64,000 bases of DNA from JAAFHN01 sp031421855 (GTDB lineage Bacteria > Pseudomonadota > Gammaproteobacteria > Burkholderiales > Burkholderiaceae_C), in contig JANOPN010000043.1 of NCBI GenBank assembly GCA_031421855.1, positions 11,644 through 75,643 of the forward strand, in the 5' to 3' direction. This document shows positions 56,450 to 64,000 of this stretch, in pieces. The notes below the pieces were generated by a model that saw nothing but the letters and a program-made list of their open reading frames with translations, searched no databases and was not told the DNA's origin. The translations under genes and the position numbers were made by a program. Within the stretch, counting starts at the first letter, position 1, and each line of letters begins with the position of its first letter.

Positions 56450-57070
56450 TCAATGCGAAGCGGCGAACTCGGGTCGGTCGTTTTGCTCGGGTTTGAGCTT
56501 GGGCACCGGCAATTGGTTGGCGATTGCCTGGTCACGCTCTTGCCGCCAGGCGTTTTTGCGCTCGGTCCAAGCACTCAGGCGCGCGTGAGCGGTTTTGCTG
56601 TCTTTGAGCATTTCAAACTCGTCTGCCAATTGCGCCGTGAGCTCCAATCGGATTCCGTTGGGGTCAAAGAAGTAAATGCTCTTGAAAATATGGTGGTCCG
56701 TCACGCCCAAAACCTCAATGCCCCGGGCTTCAAGTCTCGCCTTGGTGGCTTCAAGGTCGGCAATGCTGTCGACCCTGAAACTGATGTGGTTGACCCACTT
56801 CGGTGTGTTGGGCGAGGGCAGTGCGGCTTCGTCATCACCGAGATCAAAAAACGCAATGAAGCTGCCGTCTTGCAACCTGAAAAAGAAGTGCGTGTAAGGG
56901 CAAAACTCGCCGGTGCTGGGCACCACATCGCTTTGGATGATGTGATAAAGAGGCAAGCCCAAGATGTCTTCATAAAACACCCGGGTCTCTTCAGCGTCGC
57001 GCGCGCGGTGCGCAAAGTGGTGTAGCTGGTGAATTTTGGCCGGTGGTGGCAGGGTGAATGCGTTTGTCAT
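56450..57070 (-). CDS. VOC-family dioxygenase or lyase
   Basis: 206 residues. Two beta-alpha-beta VOC modules: HQLHHFAHRARDAEETRVFYEDILG, with a metal-site His, and WVNHISFRVDSIADLE, ending in FDPNGIRLELTAQ with the Glu ligand. It could be a ring-cleavage dioxygenase for the product of the monooxygenase. It is first in the operon. Confidence 0.85.
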   Translation of the reverse strand: MTNAFTLPPPAKIHQLHHFAHRARDAEETRVFYEDILGLPLYHIIQSDVVPSTGEFCPYTHFFFRLQDGSFIAFFDLGDDEAALPSPNTPKWVNHISFRVDSIADLEATKARLEARGIEVLGVTDHHIFKSIYFFDPNGIRLELTAQLADEFEMLKDSKTAHARLSAWTERKNAWRQERDQAIANQLPVPKLKPEQNDRPEFAASH

Positions 57071-57135
57071 GGTTGTTGCTTAATGCGTAATGTGTTCACT
57101 CTATCGTAATAGTTGTGTTTTGCAAAGGTGTTATT

Positions 57136-57154
57136 GCGAATGATTATCAAACGC
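57136..57154. promoter_or_regulatory. Candidate Fur box between VOC and rubrerythrin genes
   Basis: The core AATGATTATCA matches 11 consecutive bases of the Fur consensus, and 13 of 19 positions match overall. It lies 66 bp before the VOC start on minus and about 140 bp before rubrerythrin. Confidence 0.45.
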
Positions 57155-57237
57155 AAGCATTCAATAGCCAATGCTAATTCTCGGCATTAGAAAGGCCAAT
57201 AGCCCAACCGTGGCTCAGTGCGCTACCCTCAACTGGT

Positions 57238-57269
57238 CTCGCGGCGCATTCGCTCGCGAGTCTTTTTTT
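57238..57269 (+). terminator. Terminator-like hairpin in the rubrerythrin leader
   Basis: CTCGCG (57238-57243) and CGCGAG (57255-57260) form a stem followed by a T-run to 57269, just 23 bp ahead of the rubrerythrin ATG. No plus-strand gene lies upstream that would need it. It may act as an attenuator, or end a short RNA starting near 57150. Confidence 0.55.
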
Positions 57270-57291
57270 GTTAACCCACAGGAGATTCCTC

Positions 57292-57714
57292 ATGTCAGCT
57301 CTCAAAGGCTCCAAGACTGAAGACAACCTGAAGGCAGCCTTCGCAGGTGAGTCTCAGGCCAACCGTCGCTACCTCTATTTCGCAAACAAAGCCGACATTG
57401 AAGGCCAAAACGACGTGGCAGCGCTGTTTCGCTCGACCGCAGAAGGCGAAACCGGCCACGCCCATGGTCACCTGGAGTGGCTTGAGCAGTGCGGCGACCC
57501 TGCCACTGGCCTGCCAATCGGCAGCAGCCGCCAAAACCTGACCGCAGCAGTCGCTGGCGAAACCCATGAGTACACCGACATGTACCCGGGCATGGCCAAA
57601 ACCGCCCGCGACGAAGGTCACGACGAAATCGCCGACTGGTTTGAGACCTTGGCCAAGGCCGAGCGCTCGCACGCCAATCGCTACGCCAAGGCACTGGCCG
57701 AACTCGTCGATTGA
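57292..57714 (+). CDS. Rubrerythrin (erythrin type, no rubredoxin domain)
   Basis: 140 residues from ATG at 57292, with AGGAG upstream. Di-iron ligands sit in AAFAGESQANRRYLYFA, AEGETGHAHGHLEW, VAGETHEYTDMYP and AKAERSHANRYAKAL. It reduces peroxide and needs an electron donor, since it lacks the C-terminal rubredoxin. The next gene, a Fe-S protein, may supply electrons. Confidence 0.93.
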   Translation: MSALKGSKTEDNLKAAFAGESQANRRYLYFANKADIEGQNDVAALFRSTAEGETGHAHGHLEWLEQCGDPATGLPIGSSRQNLTAAVAGETHEYTDMYPGMAKTARDEGHDEIADWFETLAKAERSHANRYAKALAELVD

Positions 57715-57825
57715 TCACCCGCGTCCTGCTGGATCGTTCTCGAACGACCCAGCAGGATGGGTGTCGCGGCTCGGTCATCCGGGCCGCTCTCGTTTGCAAC
57801 CCACAACAACTGAGGATGAACCGCC

Positions 57826-59190
57826 ATGGCTCGCGAAGGCTCACTTGAAGCACCGACCCGTCACCCGATTGACTGGAAGGGCGCGGACTACTACAACGAG
57901 GAGTCCACCTTCAAGGAGATGGAGCGAATCTTCGACATTTGCCACGGTTGCAGGCGTTGTGTCAGCCTGTGTGGCTCGTTTCCAACCCTGTTTGACCTGG
58001 TCGATAACAGCAAGACCATGGAAGTCGACGGGGTCGACAAAAAGGACTACTGGAAGGTCGTCGATCAGTGCTACATGTGCGATCTGTGCTACCTCACCAA
58101 GTGCCCCTATGTTCCGCCGCACGAGTGGAACCTTGATTTCCCGCACACGATGTTGCGCGCCAAGGCGATCAAATTCAAAAAGGGCGAAGTCGGCAAAGCC
58201 GAACAATTTTTAGCCAGCACCGACGTGCATGGCTCGTTCGCAGGCATCCCCATCGTGGTGCAAGCGGCCAACGCGATCAACAAAACCAAACCAGCGCGCA
58301 AAGTCATGGAGTCGGTTTTGGGCGTTCACCAAGACGCTTGGTTGCCCGAGTTGGCCACCAAGAAATTTCGATCAGTCGCCAAGCCTTCGGCGATCACGAC
58401 CGCCATCAACGGTGAGCGCACGCCCGGAAAAGTGGCGATTTTTGCGACTTGCTACATCAATTACAACGAACCCGGCATCGGACATGACTTGCTCAAAGTG
58501 CTTGAGCACAACGGCGTGGCCTACGAGCTGGTTGAAAAAGAAAAATGCTGCGGCATGCCCAAGCTTGAGCTGGGCGACCTTGACGGCGTGCACGCAAGCA
58601 AGGAAGCAAACATCCCCGTATTGGTCAAGTACGCCAAAGCCGGCTACGCCATCATCTCAGCGGTGCCGAGTTGCACCTTGATGTTCAAGCACGAAATTCC
58701 GCTGATGTACCCTCAGGACGCGGACACCCAAGCGGTCAAAAAAGCGATGTGGGACCCGTTTGAGTACCTGTCGGCGCGCAAGAAAGACGGGCTCATGAAG
58801 ACCGATTTTCCGGTGAGCTTGGGCAAAATCGGCTACCAAATGCCCTGCCATGGCCGGGTTCAGAACATCGGCAAAAAAACCGAAGAAATCCTGAAACTTG
58901 TACCCGGCACAAGCGTGCACACCCATGAGCGCTGCAGCGGACATGCGGGCACGTTTGGCGTGAAAAAAGACTATCACGCGCAGGCCATGAAGATTGGCAA
59001 GCCCCTCTTCAAAGCCATGGCAAACCACAAAGACGGCGGCTTGCCCGACGTCATCAGCTCGGACTGTCCGCTGGGTGGTCATCACATCGCACAAGGCTTT
59101 GAGAACAACAAGCACGTCGACGCCAACGGCAAAACGCCGCCGCAAAAGCACCCGTTAACCTTGATTCGCGAAGCCTACGGGCTGCCCTGA
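57826..59190 (+). CDS. HdrD/GlpC-like Fe-S protein with two 4Fe-4S clusters and CCG domains
   Basis: 454 residues. Ferredoxin-type ligands: C39, C42, C45 and C49 (CHGCRRCVSLC) and C82, C85, C88 and C93 (CYMCDLCYLTKC). Two CCG-type regions follow (EKEKCCGMPKLEL; HERCSGHAGTFG). No membrane segment. It is probably an electron carrier to rubrerythrin. This pairing with DUF3501 is conserved in many proteobacteria. Confidence 0.88.
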   Translation: MAREGSLEAPTRHPIDWKGADYYNEESTFKEMERIFDICHGCRRCVSLCGSFPTLFDLVDNSKTMEVDGVDKKDYWKVVDQCYMCDLCYLTKCPYVPPHEWNLDFPHTMLRAKAIKFKKGEVGKAEQFLASTDVHGSFAGIPIVVQAANAINKTKPARKVMESVLGVHQDAWLPELATKKFRSVAKPSAITTAINGERTPGKVAIFATCYINYNEPGIGHDLLKVLEHNGVAYELVEKEKCCGMPKLELGDLDGVHASKEANIPVLVKYAKAGYAIISAVPSCTLMFKHEIPLMYPQDADTQAVKKAMWDPFEYLSARKKDGLMKTDFPVSLGKIGYQMPCHGRVQNIGKKTEEILKLVPGTSVHTHERCSGHAGTFGVKKDYHAQAMKIGKPLFKAMANHKDGGLPDVISSDCPLGGHHIAQGFENNKHVDANGKTPPQKHPLTLIREAYGLP

Positions 59191-59195
59191 AATCC

Positions 59196-59810
59196 ATGAA
59201 CGCGGCGGTGGTACAAAAAGCGATCGATCCTGTGCGCTTGCTCGGGCGCTGGGTTTGCTTGGAGCCGATGGTGGCGCATCACGCGGCGGCCTTGGCCGTT
59301 GTGGGCTTGCACCCCGAGTTGTGGCGCTTGCAGCCTCGGCCAATCTGCACTCACGCCGATATGGTTGCGTATGTGGCAGCAGCCTTGAGCGACGCGCAGG
59401 CGGGACTTGGTTTGCCGTTCGTTATTTGCGACCGCCAAAGCGGCGAGGTCATCGGCAGCACGCGCTTCATGGATATCGCGCTCGCCCATCGGCGGCTGGA
59501 AATTGGCGCGACTTGGATCACGCCGCGTTGGCAGCGCACGCAGGCCAACACCGAGGCCAAGTTGCTGCTGCTATCGCATGCGTTTGAGTCATTGGCTGTG
59601 CAAAAAGTCGTGTTCAAGACCGAAGTGCTGAACACCGCGTCGGCCAACGCATTGGCGCGAATCGGCGCCACTCAGGAAGGTGTTTTCAGGCAGCACTTGA
59701 TTGCCGACTCAGGCCGCGTGCGAGACATGGTCTATTTTTCGATTTTGTCGTCGGAGTGGCCCACCGTCAAAGCCGGTCTACTTTCGCGACTGGCCCCTGC
59801 TGCTAACTGA
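59196..59810 (+). CDS. GNAT-family N-acetyltransferase (RimJ/RimL type)
   Basis: 204 residues, 5 bp after the Fe-S gene. The acetyl-CoA fold is shown by EIGATWITPRWQRTQANTEAKLLL (motif A-like) and NTASANALARIGATQEGVFRQHL. The likely substrate is a protein N-terminus or small amine. It interrupts the usual Fe-S-DUF3501 pair. Confidence 0.88.
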   Translation: MNAAVVQKAIDPVRLLGRWVCLEPMVAHHAAALAVVGLHPELWRLQPRPICTHADMVAYVAAALSDAQAGLGLPFVICDRQSGEVIGSTRFMDIALAHRRLEIGATWITPRWQRTQANTEAKLLLLSHAFESLAVQKVVFKTEVLNTASANALARIGATQEGVFRQHLIADSGRVRDMVYFSILSSEWPTVKAGLLSRLAPAAN

Positions 59811-59837
59811 GTTTTTCACTCTTACCCTCTAGACACC

Positions 59838-60434
59838 ATGCAACTCACTGGACACATCACCCCCGAATCCCTCATGAGCCTTGAGGCTTACAGCAAATGG
59901 CGCAAGCTACACAAAGCCGAGTTGATTGCGCACCGCCGCCTTCGCAGCGTGAATTTGGGCGAACACATCAACATGCAGTTTGAGAGCGAGCAAACCATTC
60001 GCTACCAAATCCAAGAAATGCTTCGGATTGAGAAGATTTTTGAAGAAGAAGGCATCGCTGCCGAAATCGAGGTCTACTCCGCGTTGCTGCCCAGCGGCGC
60101 GAACTGGAAAGCCACCATGCTCATCGAGTATCCCGACGTCAACGAGCGCAAGCGCGAGCTCGCCCGCTTGATCGGTGTCGAGGATTGCATGTTTATCGAA
60201 GTCGAGGGGCACGGACGCACCTACGCCATTGCCGACGAAGACTTGGACCGCGAAACCGACGAGAAAACCTCAGCGGTGCATTTCGTGCGGTTTGAGTTCA
60301 ACCCCGCGCAAATCGCGGCGCTCAAAGCGGGTGGCACCGCCAAACTGGGGTGCGATCACACCAACTACCCCGCGCACGTCAACATCAGCGATGAAGCGCT
60401 GGCCTCGTTGGCAGGTGATTTGTCGACAATTTGA
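59838..60434 (+). CDS. DUF3501 family protein
   Basis: 198 residues. It has the family opening (MSLEAYSKWRKLHKAELIAHRRLR) and MQFESEQTIRYQIQEMLRIEKIFEEEGI. Function unknown; it occurs next to rubrerythrin and HdrD-like genes and may be a partner of the Fe-S protein. Confidence 0.85.
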   Translation: MQLTGHITPESLMSLEAYSKWRKLHKAELIAHRRLRSVNLGEHINMQFESEQTIRYQIQEMLRIEKIFEEEGIAAEIEVYSALLPSGANWKATMLIEYPDVNERKRELARLIGVEDCMFIEVEGHGRTYAIADEDLDRETDEKTSAVHFVRFEFNPAQIAALKAGGTAKLGCDHTNYPAHVNISDEALASLAGDLSTI

Positions 60435-60448
60435 CAGAAAATCAGCCA

Positions 60449-60480
60449 TTGGTCACCGGATCTATTGGGTTTGTTGCTAT
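60449..60480 (+). repeat. Interspersed short repeat, copy 15
   Basis: Consensus except CCGGATCTATTG. It shares this variant with the copy at 63767 and lies between convergent DUF3501 and beta-propeller genes. Confidence 0.93.
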
Positions 60481-60510
60481 CACGATGTGAGCTATTGGGT
60501 GGGGCAAAAC

Positions 60511-62796
60511 TCACTTGCTGAGCTTGACCATTGCCACGGGTGAAGCCAAGTTGCTCACATCGGCCGCGTTGACGGCGATCTCCGATACCGCGTAGACGAT
60601 GTCGTCGGCCAGCACGCTTCGGGTGATCCACGGCGTGCCGACTAAGCGGGCTTGTGATGTGGTCAGGGTGCGGATTTCCGCTGCTTGGCTCAGGTCACCG
60701 CGAAGCGTGAAGCCCTTAACTGGGTCGACATCGATGACTTTGAGTGACGAGCGGGCTGAGAAGTACGGCGCACCGCCGCCGGGTGCGATGGAGCTGGTTG
60801 GTGGCAACGTCGGCCCACCCGTCGCGATGCCATGGTCCATGAACGGCACGGCCAAACGCTTCTTGGCACTCAAGTAGTTGAAAGCCTTGTGCTCAAACTG
60901 CGCCGCACTTGACGAGCTGACTGAGCCCAAACTGAGTTGCTGGATCTGGCGTGGCGCGCGCATGTTGCTCACGTCAAACAAACTCACTTGGACACGGCGC
61001 TGGCTGCCGTCAATTCGCCCATTGGCATCGGGCTCAGGCAAGAATGTGCCGATGCCCAGCAAGGTGTTGGCATCAACCGGGTGCAAGTAGCTGCTGAATC
61101 CCGGAACTTTGAGTTCGCCCATGACGGTTGGCGCGCTGGGGTTGCTCAAATCAATTGCGAAGAGCGGATCGACTTGGCGAAACGTCACCAAAAAGCCTCG
61201 ATCACCCATGAATCGCGCGCTTTGAATCGTCTCGCCAGGTGCCAGCGGCGGTGTTTTGCCAATGACCTGGAGTTTGTCGGCGGTCGCGCGCAACACGCTG
61301 ATGTTGCTGGTTTGGGTGCGGGTGAGTCGCCCAGTGCTGTCTTGTCCGTAGCGGGTCACGCCCAGAGCCATGCGCAAGTCGCCATTGGCTGCCTCGTCGA
61401 TGCTGAACTCGTCTTTGAGCGTGCCCTCGACTGTGCCGCTGGCCCTCAGCTCGAAACCGGTTGCGGATGAAAACGCCAGCCGGTGCACGTAGCTCGTGTC
61501 CGTTTGGGCGGCCGCCGTACGCCGGTACCAGTGGCGCGACACGATGTGCATGTGCTGCGCTGAGGTGTAGATCAAGCCAGGTTCGGTCAAGATGTGTTGC
61601 TGGCTGACGCTTTGCGCCGCAGTTGGCGCAGACAAGTCAATGCTGTTGAGCGCGACCCAACCAAACGCAGAGGTGGCATTGGGGGCCATGACTTGGCTGC
61701 AGTCGACACCGGCGGGTGTCCACGCGGCCAAGGCTTGGGCGCGAATGATGACTTCGTTGCTGTCCATGATGGCGTTGTAGGCGGCGATGCGCTCTTGCGC
61801 GCTGGCAAACGGCTCCCAGGGCTGGACGATGCCAGTGGGGGTTGTGCGATTGGGGTTGGCGGCGGGCACCGGATACCACTGCAAGCCCGCAGGGTATTTG
61901 TGATCGACCGACGAAGCCATGCGCAGCGACTGGTTGATGAGCCTGGCGTTGAGCATGTTGCCCGCGACATCAAACTCACGCAGCATTTTGGGCGCGCTGG
62001 GCGTGGACACATCCAATACCGTGATCCGCGTGCTGCCCTGGCTTGGGTAGCGACAGTCGACGCAAAAGACTGGCAGGGCCGCCAAGGTTGTTGGCACGCC
62101 CAGCGGGTTGGGAATGATGGCGCTCGCGGCGTATTTTTGCGACAACACGATGAGGCGCGAGTCAAGCATGAGCAAACCCGACGGGCGCGTGTCGGTGAAT
62201 TCGGTGCGGGCGGTGATTTTGAGCTGAGCGGCAGGCCAACTGCTCAGATGCAGCACCGACTGTCCCGAGATGACAAACATGCGCGTGCCGTCGTTCTTCA
62301 TCACATCCGGCTCGTCCACGCCACTCGTGCGCACGTTCGTGTCGCTCACGGCCGCTGGGGCGCGCGATTCAACGCTCGCACCGACACCCGGCGCAGGGCT
62401 GGCAACCGGCGTGCCCACGAAGTTCACGCCCGGCACACCGATTCGGTAGCCAAACGGCTTGTCGCGATCAGACTCCAGCCGTGCCCGCATCTGCTGCGTC
62501 ACCGTGTCTTCGATGTACTTCTCCAGTGCACCGCAGGAATTTGCGCCGCTGAATTTGGCCGTCTTGAGCTGGTCTGTGCCGACAGGCTCATCCGACAAAG
62601 GCCGCTCAATTGCCCCAATCGGTGGGACCGTGGGTGTGGCGGTCGGCGGCCCCACCACGACAGGTGGCGTCGTCGCGGAAGGATTGGAGCCGCCGCCGCC
62701 ACATGCGGTCAAGAGGGCTGCTGCGCCCAGCCACGCGCATGACAGCCAAACACGGCGCAGCCGAGTGAGTGATGAACGAATAGGCGTGAGCGGCAT
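60511..62796 (-). CDS. Secreted beta-propeller lipoprotein
   Basis: 761 residues. Lipobox LTAC at 29-32, then a Gly/Pro-rich linker. The beta-propeller entry motif DTNVRTSGVDEPDVMKNDG near 150-168 fits the Pfam Beta_propel family, and repeated blades follow (VLDVSTPSAPKMLREFDV; IDLSNPSAPTVMGELKV; LFDVSNMRAPRQIQQLSL). It is surface- or periplasm-anchored; function unknown, a protease-type or binding scaffold being possible. Confidence 0.85.
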   Translation of the reverse strand: MPLTPIRSSLTRLRRVWLSCAWLGAAALLTACGGGGSNPSATTPPVVVGPPTATPTVPPIGAIERPLSDEPVGTDQLKTAKFSGANSCGALEKYIEDTVTQQMRARLESDRDKPFGYRIGVPGVNFVGTPVASPAPGVGASVESRAPAAVSDTNVRTSGVDEPDVMKNDGTRMFVISGQSVLHLSSWPAAQLKITARTEFTDTRPSGLLMLDSRLIVLSQKYAASAIIPNPLGVPTTLAALPVFCVDCRYPSQGSTRITVLDVSTPSAPKMLREFDVAGNMLNARLINQSLRMASSVDHKYPAGLQWYPVPAANPNRTTPTGIVQPWEPFASAQERIAAYNAIMDSNEVIIRAQALAAWTPAGVDCSQVMAPNATSAFGWVALNSIDLSAPTAAQSVSQQHILTEPGLIYTSAQHMHIVSRHWYRRTAAAQTDTSYVHRLAFSSATGFELRASGTVEGTLKDEFSIDEAANGDLRMALGVTRYGQDSTGRLTRTQTSNISVLRATADKLQVIGKTPPLAPGETIQSARFMGDRGFLVTFRQVDPLFAIDLSNPSAPTVMGELKVPGFSSYLHPVDANTLLGIGTFLPEPDANGRIDGSQRRVQVSLFDVSNMRAPRQIQQLSLGSVSSSSAAQFEHKAFNYLSAKKRLAVPFMDHGIATGGPTLPPTSSIAPGGGAPYFSARSSLKVIDVDPVKGFTLRGDLSQAAEIRTLTTSQARLVGTPWITRSVLADDIVYAVSEIAVNAADVSNLASPVAMVKLSK

Positions 62797-62958
62797 GTGA
62801 ACCTCGGTTGTGAGCGAAGAGATCGGTTTGACGGGTTCAGTCTAGCCTCTTTTGAGTCAATTGTCGATATTTATGGAAAAATTTACCATTTTTAACGACT
62901 TCACGCGACGCATGACCCTGAGCCCCACGACAAGTCGTTGCTGCGAGAAAATCGGCGC

Positions 62959-63744
62959 ATGATTTTTGTTTTGTCACCCGCCAAGTCGCTCGACTACGAC
63001 ACCCCCGCACCGCCCACCTTGGCGCACACCTTGCACGCCTTCCCCAAGCAAACGGTGGCGCTGATGCGGTTGTTGCGCAAACTCAAACGAGATGATATTG
63101 CCGAGCTGATGGATTTGAGCGAGGCTTTGGCCGAGCTCAACCGCTTGCGCTACAAGCAATTCACGCCTGAATTCACCGAAATGAATGCCAAACAAGCCAT
63201 ATTGGCCTTCGATGGTGACGTCTACGATGGTCTGAGTGCAAAAATAATGTCGATTGACGACCTGAACTGGGCGCAAACCCATGTGCGCATGCTCAGCGGT
63301 CTATATGGTGTGTTGCGCCCGCTCGACCTCTTGCAGCCCTACCGCCTCGAAATGGGCACCCGATTGGCGACACCCAAGGGCACCAACTTGTACCAATACT
63401 GGGGGAACTCGCTGGCCAAAGCGCTCGATGCTGATGTTGAAACGTCTACGCCGCACGGCAATTCAGCCGTCATAGTCAACCTCGCCAGCCAAGAGTATTT
63501 CAAAGCCGTCCATCGGCCCAGCCTCAAAACCCGGGTGATCGAATGCGCCTTTGAAGAGCAGCGAGGCGACACCTTCAAAACCATCAGCTTCAACGCCAAG
63601 CGCGCCCGAGGCGCGATGGCTCGCTTTGCCATTCAACACCGAATCACCAACCCAGAAGCCCTCAAAAACTTCGACAAAGATGGTTATGGCTTTGCGGCTG
63701 ACGCGTCAGATGCTGATAAATGGGTGTTCAGACGCGCTGGATGA
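62959..63744 (+). CDS. yaaA: Peroxide-stress protein YaaA (DUF328)
   Basis: 261 residues from ATG at 62959 (MIFVLSPAKSLDYDTP). Family motifs are LSPAKSLDY at the start, AFDGDVYDGLSA, LSGLYGVLRPLDLLQPYRLEMGT and the KRARGAMARF region near the C-terminus. YaaA lowers free iron during peroxide stress in E. coli. A small intergenic gap and no partner genes. Confidence 0.95.
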   Translation: MIFVLSPAKSLDYDTPAPPTLAHTLHAFPKQTVALMRLLRKLKRDDIAELMDLSEALAELNRLRYKQFTPEFTEMNAKQAILAFDGDVYDGLSAKIMSIDDLNWAQTHVRMLSGLYGVLRPLDLLQPYRLEMGTRLATPKGTNLYQYWGNSLAKALDADVETSTPHGNSAVIVNLASQEYFKAVHRPSLKTRVIECAFEEQRGDTFKTISFNAKRARGAMARFAIQHRITNPEALKNFDKDGYGFAADASDADKWVFRRAG

Positions 63745-63766
63745 AGTTTTTGATGCTTTTTGGCAT

Positions 63767-63798
63767 TTGGTCACCGGATCTATTGGGTTTGTTGCTAT
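63767..63798 (+). repeat. Interspersed short repeat, copy 16
   Basis: The same CCGGATCTATTG variant as copy 15; both continue TTGCTATCAC. It lies 22 bp after the yaaA stop. Confidence 0.93.
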
Positions 63799-63872
63799 CA
63801 CTTTCGCGTGATCACACGGCGCATCATCAACCATGTCACCCGAGCCGTCATTGCCGCGAAGGCGCATATGCG

Positions 63873-64000
63873 CTAACTTAAAATTTCCCTCAAGGTATCC
63901 GTCTGCCTTTTTCGCTTTCGAGGTGCTTCAGACAGTTCGTGCGCGACCTCCTGCCATGCCGCCAATGCTTGGCTCAGCGACAGTCGCCTCATCGTTGCGC
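63873..64000 (-). CDS. C-terminal end of an unknown protein (partial)
   Basis: The frame is open from the window edge to the TAG at 63873 and includes an ATG at 63992 that would give 39 residues (starting MRRLSLSQALAAWQEV, basic at PRKRKR). It could be a short gene or the tail of a longer one. A perfect palindrome GCGCATATGCGC (63862-63873) lies across its stop. No family recognised. Confidence 0.35.
   Translation of the reverse strand, partial: ATMRRLSLSQALAAWQEVAHELSEAPRKRKRQTDTLREILS

Noticed and set aside
57238..57269. Reading the rubrerythrin leader hairpin as the end of an upstream gene
   Set aside because: The upstream gene is on the other strand and starts at 57070, so no plus-strand gene can end here.
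61594..62742. A 382-codon plus-strand frame
   Set aside because: It is antisense to the beta-propeller gene and rich in His and Arg, as expected from the complement of GC-rich coding DNA.

Overview
The window looks like a chromosomal segment of a Gram-negative betaproteobacterium, most likely order Burkholderiales and close to Comamonadaceae. The evidence is the Bug-type periplasmic receptor and TctAB permease, a livHMGF block, adjacent rpmB-rpmG, a betaproteobacterial-style DinB with an insert in the palm, the fkpB-ispH pair divergent from radC, and many GTG starts with GTGA stop/start overlaps. This placement is by inference from gene content. I found no rRNA, tRNA, CRISPR array or complete insertion sequence.

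Layout. 1-3.7 kb: the end of a hybrid histidine kinase, a secreted Cys-rich protein and a NarL-type response regulator. 3.8-10.2 kb: dinB, two EamA exporters (one divergent from a TetR regulator), an FMN 2-hydroxyacid dehydrogenase and argH. 11-16.9 kb: a lipoprotein, an AlgZ/AlgR-like two-component pair, an epimerase, a ferredoxin-type reductase and a Bug receptor. 16.9-20.5 kb: livHMGF without its binding protein. 20.7-26.1 kb: ftsK-lolA-rarA and a Crp/Fnr regulator. 26.4-32.1 kb: trxB, rpmB-rpmG, a fatty acid desaturase, an RsmB-like methyltransferase, purN and yceH. 32.2-35.6 kb: paired acyl-CoA dehydrogenases and a P1 peptidase. 35.6-40.8 kb: a two-copy-domain lipoprotein, an HNH protein, ribF, MarR and a sterol-desaturase-type hydroxylase. 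40.8-44.2 kb: an operon of DUF3034 barrel, exported truncated hemoglobin, cupredoxin-like protein, ECF sigma factor and cupin anti-sigma candidate. 44.3-48.3 kb: fkpB-ispH-dehydratase, radC and smr. 48.5-50.3 kb: a BLUF photoreceptor with an unassigned C-terminal domain, and a group II truncated hemoglobin. 50.4-54.4 kb: an orphan GspE/PilB ATPase and tctBA. 54.5-57.1 kb: a VOC, FAD monooxygenase and DUF2783 operon. 57.3-60.4 kb: rubrerythrin, Fe-S protein, GNAT and DUF3501. 60.5-64 kb: a beta-propeller lipoprotein, yaaA and the end of an unknown gene.

The most unusual signal is a short interspersed repeat of about 32-45 bp. It begins TTGGTCACCGGA and ends TTTGTTGCTAT, and at least 15 recognisable copies plus one degenerate copy lie across the window. 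Most copies sit between genes, often touching a stop codon. Two are translated in the same frame inside dinB and rarA, giving LVTGF(I/K)..DAT in both, and one antisense copy encodes part of the LolA signal peptide. This resembles in-frame palindromic elements known from Rickettsia, but here in a betaproteobacterium. Second in interest are the ECF sigma, cupin, hemoglobin, cupredoxin and DUF3034 operon, with a candidate ECF-type promoter in front of it, and the BLUF protein with its unassigned output domain.
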